Part shown: one piece after another, positions 23,184 to 26,096 of the stretch
How positions within the stretch are numbered: the stretch's first letter is position 1
How the letters are laid out: every line of letters begins with the position of its first letter
NCBI GenBank assembly: GCA_910586735.1
Contig: CAJUJW010000034.1
Span: 1-26,096, forward strand
DNA from: an uncultured Oscillibacter sp.
GTDB taxonomy: Bacteria > Bacillota > Clostridia > Oscillospirales > Oscillospiraceae
Direction of reading: 5' to 3'
Length of the DNA: 26,096 nucleotides
The notes under the pieces: generated by a model
Database searches by the model: none
What the model was told of the DNA's origin: nothing
The model's input: only the letters and a program-made list of their open reading frames with translations
Translations under genes and position numbers: made by a program

Positions 23184-23876
23184 GTGTTTAGAGGCAAAAA
23201 ATATCAGGACAGCGCCAAGCAGATTGACAGGAACACCCAGTATGAGCCCGCCGAGGGTCTGGCGCTGGTCTGCAAAACCGCTACCGCCAAGTTCGACGAG
23301 ACCGTCGAGCTGCATGTAAAGCTGGGCGTAGACTCCCGGCACGCCGACCAGCAGGTCCGCGGCGCCATCGTCCTGCCCCACGGCACCGGCAAGACCGTCC
23401 GGGTGCTGGTCTTCGCCAAGGGCGACAAGGCCGAGGCCGCCAAGGCCGCCGGCGCGGACTATGTGGGCGAGATGGACCTGGTGGAGAAGATCCAGAAGGA
23501 AAACTGGTTTGACTTTGACGTGGTGGTCGCCAGCCCCGACATGATGGGCGTGGTGGGCCGTCTCGGTAAGGTCCTGGGTCCCAAGGGCCTGATGCCCTCC
23601 CCCAAGGCGGGCACCGTGACCCCCGACGTGGCCAAGGCCGTGCAGGAAGTCAAGGCCGGTAAAATCGAGTACCGCCTGGACAAAACCAACATCATCCACT
23701 GCCCCATCGGCAAGGTCTCCTTCGGCCCCGAGAAGCTGACGGAGAACTACAACACCCTGATGGGCGCCATTGTGAAGGCGAAACCCGCCGCGGCCAAGGG
23801 CCAGTATATCCGTAGCTGCGTCGCCGCCGCCACTATGGGGCCGGGCGTGCGTATGAATACCGCGAAGCTCGTCTGA
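23184..23876 (+). CDS. rplA: 50S ribosomal protein L1
   Basis: A 230-residue protein of the L1 stalk and the likely autoregulator of the rplK-rplA unit. The hallmark GLMPSPKAGTVTPDV and the FDETVELHVKLGVD and GAIVLPHGTGKTVRVLVFA segments are intact. The start codon is GTG at 23184, 5 nt after the GAGGAGGAAG stretch; the product begins MFRGKKYQDSAKQID. After its stop the DNA enters a 520-bp gene-free region. Confidence 0.96.
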   Translation: MFRGKKYQDSAKQIDRNTQYEPAEGLALVCKTATAKFDETVELHVKLGVDSRHADQQVRGAIVLPHGTGKTVRVLVFAKGDKAEAAKAAGADYVGEMDLVEKIQKENWFDFDVVVASPDMMGVVGRLGKVLGPKGLMPSPKAGTVTPDVAKAVQEVKAGKIEYRLDKTNIIHCPIGKVSFGPEKLTENYNTLMGAIVKAKPAAAKGQYIRSCVAAATMGPGVRMNTAKLV

Positions 23877-23880
23877 GCTT

Positions 23881-24165
23881 AAAGGGGGGACTTGCGTCCC
23901 CCCTTTAGATTCCCCCTGTCCTGTTTGGAGTCTGGGGGCAGACGAGGGTGCGGTGGGTCTAACGGACTGCGCCTTGACACCAGTGACATCGGTCACTGGT
24001 GTGCGCGTCCCCAGGACGCGCGGGTCGAGGTATTTTTGTGACGCGCATGTCGTCGCAAAAATGACTTTAATTCTTTTCCCGCCGGGGCGGAATAACCGGG
24101 AACCTAAGGTTCCCTGGCCCCTCCTTGTGTAAAAATGCTTGCGTGAAACGCAAGTATTTTTACAC
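23881..24165. repeat. array of consecutive hairpins between rplA and rplJ
   Basis: Stem-loops in order: 23881-23906 (AAAGGGGGGAC arm, 11 bp, weak terminator-like tail); 23977-24002 (ACACCAGTGAC arm, 11 bp perfect); 24003-24021 (GCGCGTCC arm, 8 bp); 24032-24062 (ATTTTTGTGACG arm, one G-T pair); about 24077-24092 (CCGCC / GGCGG); 24098-24114 (GGGAACC arm); and 24127-24165 (18-bp stem GTGTAAAAATGCTTGCGT with one G-T pair and a GAA loop). No plausible gene is present. The first may end the rplA transcript. The rest are unexplained. Confidence 0.7.
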
Positions 24166-24212
24166 TGGAGATGCTGGGGGCTTTTTTAGCCAAGAAAAAT
24201 TTGGTTTTGGTA

Positions 24213-24240
24213 TTGACATTTTTCTCTTGTCTGCTATAAT
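24213..24240 (+). promoter_or_regulatory. promoter of rplJ-rplL
   Basis: Perfect -35 TTGACA (24213-24218) and perfect -10 TATAAT (24235-24240), 16-bp spacer. It is the strongest promoter in the window and starts transcription at the head of the L10 leader. Confidence 0.88.
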
Positions 24241-24243
24241 GTT

Positions 24244-24397
24244 ATTTGCGTTCCAAAGACAGCAGGTGGGCTTTGCCCGTAAGTCCTGCCGAGGGCGGCA
24301 AATTTTTGATTTGCTATGCGTCCTTGTGTCTTTTTGGGCACCGGGGCGTTCCTTTTTTAGAACGCGCATTCCCATTCCTATGGAGGTGAAAACTACC
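24244..24397 (+). promoter_or_regulatory. L10 leader attenuator
   Basis: A ribosomal L10 leader. The L10-binding fold is closed by ATTTGC (24244-24249) with GCAAAT (24298-24303) and contains AGACAGCAGG ... CCTGCCGAGG, typical of the family. A terminator lies at 24318-24349 followed by TCCTTTTTT. An antiterminator can form from GGGCGGCAAAT (24293-24303) with ATTTGC (24309-24314) plus CGTCC (24319-24323); it breaks both the closing stem and the terminator's 5' arm. Known family logic: excess L10-L12 favours termination. Confidence 0.85.
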
Positions 24398-24931
24398 ATG
24401 CCTAACGCGAAAGTATTATCTGAGAAGCAGGCCATCGTCGCCCAGCTGACCGAGAAGATTCAAAAGGCCACTGCGGGCGTCATTGTCGACTACAAGGGAA
24501 TCACCGTCGAAGAGGACACCGCCCTGCGCCGGGAGTGCCGTGAGAACGCGGTGGATTACGCTGTGGTCAAAAACACGTTGCTCCGCTTTGCTTTCAACAA
24601 CACCGGCCTCAGCGACCTGGACGACCTTCTCAACGGCACCACTTCCCTGGCCCTGTGCGAGGACCCCGTGGCTCCCGCCCGCGTCATGAACGACTATGCC
24701 GAAAAACTGAAGGACAAGTTCGAGATCAAGGGCGGCTTCATGGACGGCAAGCCCGTGGACCTGGCTACCATCAAGTCCCTGGCCTCTATCCCCGCTCTGC
24801 CCGTCCTCCAGGCTCAGGTTCTGGGCACCATGCTGGCCCCCATCACCGGCCTGGCCGTGGTCCTGAAGCAGATCGCCGAGAAGCAGGGCGCGCCCGCCGA
24901 GGCCGCCGAAGAAGCCCCCGCCGCCGAGTGA
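24398..24931 (+). CDS. rplJ: 50S ribosomal protein L10
   Basis: A 177-residue stalk base protein that anchors L7/L12 dimers and represses its own operon through the leader. N-terminal rRNA-binding domain: MPNAKVLSEKQAIVAQLTEK, then GVIVDYKGITVEEDTALRR and VVKNTLLRFA. C-terminal helix for L12 binding ends in an Ala/Glu-rich tail. ATG 24398 is chosen 9 nt after GGAGGTG (24382-24388). In-frame codons upstream run through the leader and promoter and are not coding. Confidence 0.96.
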   Translation: MPNAKVLSEKQAIVAQLTEKIQKATAGVIVDYKGITVEEDTALRRECRENAVDYAVVKNTLLRFAFNNTGLSDLDDLLNGTTSLALCEDPVAPARVMNDYAEKLKDKFEIKGGFMDGKPVDLATIKSLASIPALPVLQAQVLGTMLAPITGLAVVLKQIAEKQGAPAEAAEEAPAAE

Positions 24932-24979
24932 GCAGCCCCTACCCTATCATAAAAATTTACTATCAGGAGGTTCCATACA

Positions 24980-25351
24980 ATGTCTGAGAAAGTTACCGCC
25001 ATGATCGAGGAGATCAAGGCCCTTACTGTTCTGGAGCTCAGCGAGCTCGTTCACGCTCTCGAGGAAGAGTTCGGCGTTTCCGCCGCCGCTATGGCCGCTC
25101 CCGCCGCCGGCGGAGCCGCTCCCGCCGCCGTGGAGAAGACCGACTTTGACGTGGTCCTGACCGGCTTCGACGCCGCCTCCAAGATCAAGGTCATCAAGGT
25201 TGTCCGCGAAATCACCGGCCAGGGCCTGGCTGAGGCTAAGGCCACTGTCGAGGGCGTCCCCGCCACCCTGAAGGAGGGCATTTCCAAGGACGACGCCGAG
25301 GCTCTGAAAAAGCAGATCGAGGAAGTCGGCGGCAAGGTCGAGCTGAAATAA
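24980..25351 (+). CDS. rplL: 50S ribosomal protein L7/L12
   Basis: A 123-residue stalk protein recruiting translational GTPases. N-terminal dimerisation helix pair (MSEKVTAMIEEIKALTVLEL), Ala/Pro-rich hinge (about 36-52), C-terminal factor-binding domain with IKVIKVVREITGQGLAEAK and a GGKVELK end. It follows AGGAGGTTCC and lies 48 bp after rplJ. A terminator follows and rpoB does not. Confidence 0.97.
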   Translation: MSEKVTAMIEEIKALTVLELSELVHALEEEFGVSAAAMAAPAAGGAAPAAVEKTDFDVVLTGFDAASKIKVIKVVREITGQGLAEAKATVEGVPATLKEGISKDDAEALKKQIEEVGGKVELK

Positions 25352-25369
25352 TCCGCACTTTCAAAACGC

Positions 25370-25405
25370 AAAAGAGGCCGTGGCAAGCCGCCATGGTCTC
25401 TTTTT
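25370..25405 (+). terminator. terminator after rplL
   Basis: Stem AAAAGAGGCCGTGGC / GCCATGGTCTCTTTT with two G-T pairs, AAGCC loop and a T5 tail (25401-25405). It ends the rplJL transcript. Confidence 0.85.
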
Positions 25406-25456
25406 CTCCCCCGCCGGGGCATCACAGCGGCCCAGCCGCGGAAGGAGCGCTCAGCT

Positions 25457-25879
25457 ATGCGCATCATGGCCATTGACTACGGGGACACCCACACCGGCGT
25501 CGCCGTCTCCGACCCCACCGGTTTCCTGGCGGGCTTCACCACCACCGTCACCGCCTACCGCCCGGAGGCCGTGACGGAACAAATCGCCGCCCTGGCCCGA
25601 GAGCACGGCGCGGAGGAGCTGGTGCTGGGCCATCCCCGGAACATGGACGGCACCCTGGGTCCCCGTGCCGAAAAGGCGGAGGCCCTGGCGGAACTGCTGC
25701 GGGAGGCCACCGGCCTGCCCGTGGTCCTCTGGGACGAGCGCCGGACCACCATCGACGCCCACCAGATTTTGTTCAACGCCGGGAAGAACGCCAAAAAGCG
25801 GAAGAAAACCGTAGACGCCGTGGCGGCCTCTCTGATTCTGGAGGGCTACCTGACCTATAAAAAAAGCCAGCAAAGGTAA
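25457..25879 (+). CDS. ruvX: putative pre-16S rRNA nuclease / Holliday junction resolvase-like YqgF
   Basis: A 140-residue RNase H-fold protein of the YqgF/RuvX family, which in Escherichia coli trims pre-16S rRNA. Motifs: MAIDYGDTHTGVAVSD (4-19, with the first catalytic Asp; the usual Arg/Lys of GDxRxG is His here), ELVLGHPRNMDGT, VVLWDERRTT and the last Asp in TVDAVAASLILEGYL. GGAAGGAGC lies about 10 nt upstream. It sits alone after the rplL terminator; no separate promoter is obvious, so read-through may contribute. Confidence 0.92.
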   Translation: MRIMAIDYGDTHTGVAVSDPTGFLAGFTTTVTAYRPEAVTEQIAALAREHGAEELVLGHPRNMDGTLGPRAEKAEALAELLREATGLPVVLWDERRTTIDAHQILFNAGKNAKKRKKTVDAVAASLILEGYLTYKKSQQR

Positions 25880-25918
25880 AAAACAACCGGCCGACTTGGA
25901 AGTCGGCCGGTTGTTTTT
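25879..25918. terminator. terminator after ruvX
   Basis: At least 15 bp of perfect stem (ACAACCGGCCGACTT / AAGTCGGCCGGTTGT) extended by A5/T5, with a GG tip and a T-rich tail. It is bidirectional in form. Confidence 0.92.
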
Positions 25919-25948
25919 ATTATGCGTCCCAAGCTCATACCCGTCCCG

Positions 25949-26037
25949 GTTGCCGTCGCTTCGGCCCGGATAATCACCAGACAACCAGAGCGAGCTAAAG
26001 CTCTTTTTGCCTACTTTTTCTCTCGAGAAAAAGTAGG
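25949..26037 (-). repeat. dispersed hairpin-headed repeat, copy 2 (3' end of gdhA)
   Basis: Read on the minus strand: perfect 13-bp stem (CCTACTTTTTCTC / GAGAAAAAGTAGG, 26010-26022 with 26025-26037), then CAAAAAGAGCTTTA, GCTCGCTCTGGTTGTCTGGT, a variable stretch and GCGACGGCAAC (25949-25959). It matches the element at 17944-18030 in order and orientation relative to the upstream gene. It begins directly after the gdhA stop codon. Confidence 0.75.
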
Positions 26038-26096
26038 TCAGAACACGCCCTGGGCCATCATGGCGTCGGCGACCCGCTGGAAGCCCGCGATGTTGG
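26038..26096 (-). CDS. gdhA: glutamate dehydrogenase, C-terminal end (partial)
   Basis: Only the last 18 codons are in the window. They read NIAGFQRVADAMMAQGVF followed by TGA, which matches the C terminus of hexameric NAD(P)-dependent glutamate dehydrogenases (typically ANIAGFxKVADAMxAQG). The rest lies beyond the right edge. The enzyme interconverts 2-oxoglutarate plus ammonia and glutamate. The cofactor type cannot be judged from this fragment. Its stop codon abuts the dispersed repeat. Confidence 0.8.
   Translation of the reverse strand, partial: NIAGFQRVADAMMAQGVF

Noticed and set aside
24125..24397. In-frame N-terminal extension of L10
   Set aside because: It would translate a hairpin, the consensus promoter at 24213-24240 and the L10 leader. 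The ribosome binding site and family N terminus fix the start at 24398.

Overview
The window reads as chromosomal core DNA of a GC-rich, Gram-positive, probably anaerobic Clostridia-type bacterium, plausibly of the Oscillospiraceae (Flavonifractor/Oscillibacter-like). The placement is an inference. It rests on WhiA, HPr kinase, a SpoIID/LytB protein, Firmicutes-type promoters and ribosome binding sites, an L10 leader attenuator, and an archaeal-type aspartate-semialdehyde dehydrogenase. I see no phage, insertion sequence, CRISPR array, rRNA or tRNA.

Layout. 1-1209 holds a DUF3048 lipoprotein (-). 1389-1913 is a DUF4364 protein (+), convergent with a long leftward operon that starts at a promoter near 11726-11754: hprK, glk (ROK), murB, rapZ, yvcK/glmR, whiA, a DUF3788 protein and dnaE (11654 down to 1949). 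This operon combines control of carbon flux (HPr phosphorylation, glucose phosphorylation), cell-wall precursor supply (MurB, RapZ, YvcK), division/sporulation control (WhiA) and replication (DnaE). Divergent from it is rpmB (L28). A second leftward cluster (16686 to 12841) is spoIID-like, queA, a TfoX C-terminal-domain protein and tgt, that is, queuosine tRNA modification. A small methyltransferase gene lies beyond a hairpin. Rightward from 16873 are asd and dapA, the two committed steps to diaminopimelate and lysine. Two tandem paralogous lipoproteins of unknown function (-) fill 19040-21352.

From 21516 the window enters the translation/export block rpmG, secE, nusG, rplK, rplA, rplJ, rplL (+). 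The block carries several cis-acting RNA elements: a structured rpmG leader, two matching hairpins with asymmetric internal loops before rplK and rplA (candidate L1 sites), a 290-bp array of hairpins after rplA, and a complete L10 leader attenuator before rplJ. rplL is followed by a terminator and then ruvX and the 3' end of gdhA (-), not by rpoB.

The least explained signals are: a dispersed element of about 88 bp present twice, each time fused to the 3' end of a metabolic gene (asd and gdhA); the hairpin array between rplA and rplJ; the paired candidate L1 sites; and the tandem lipoprotein family. I found no clearly new multi-gene system. Most of the window is well-understood housekeeping content.
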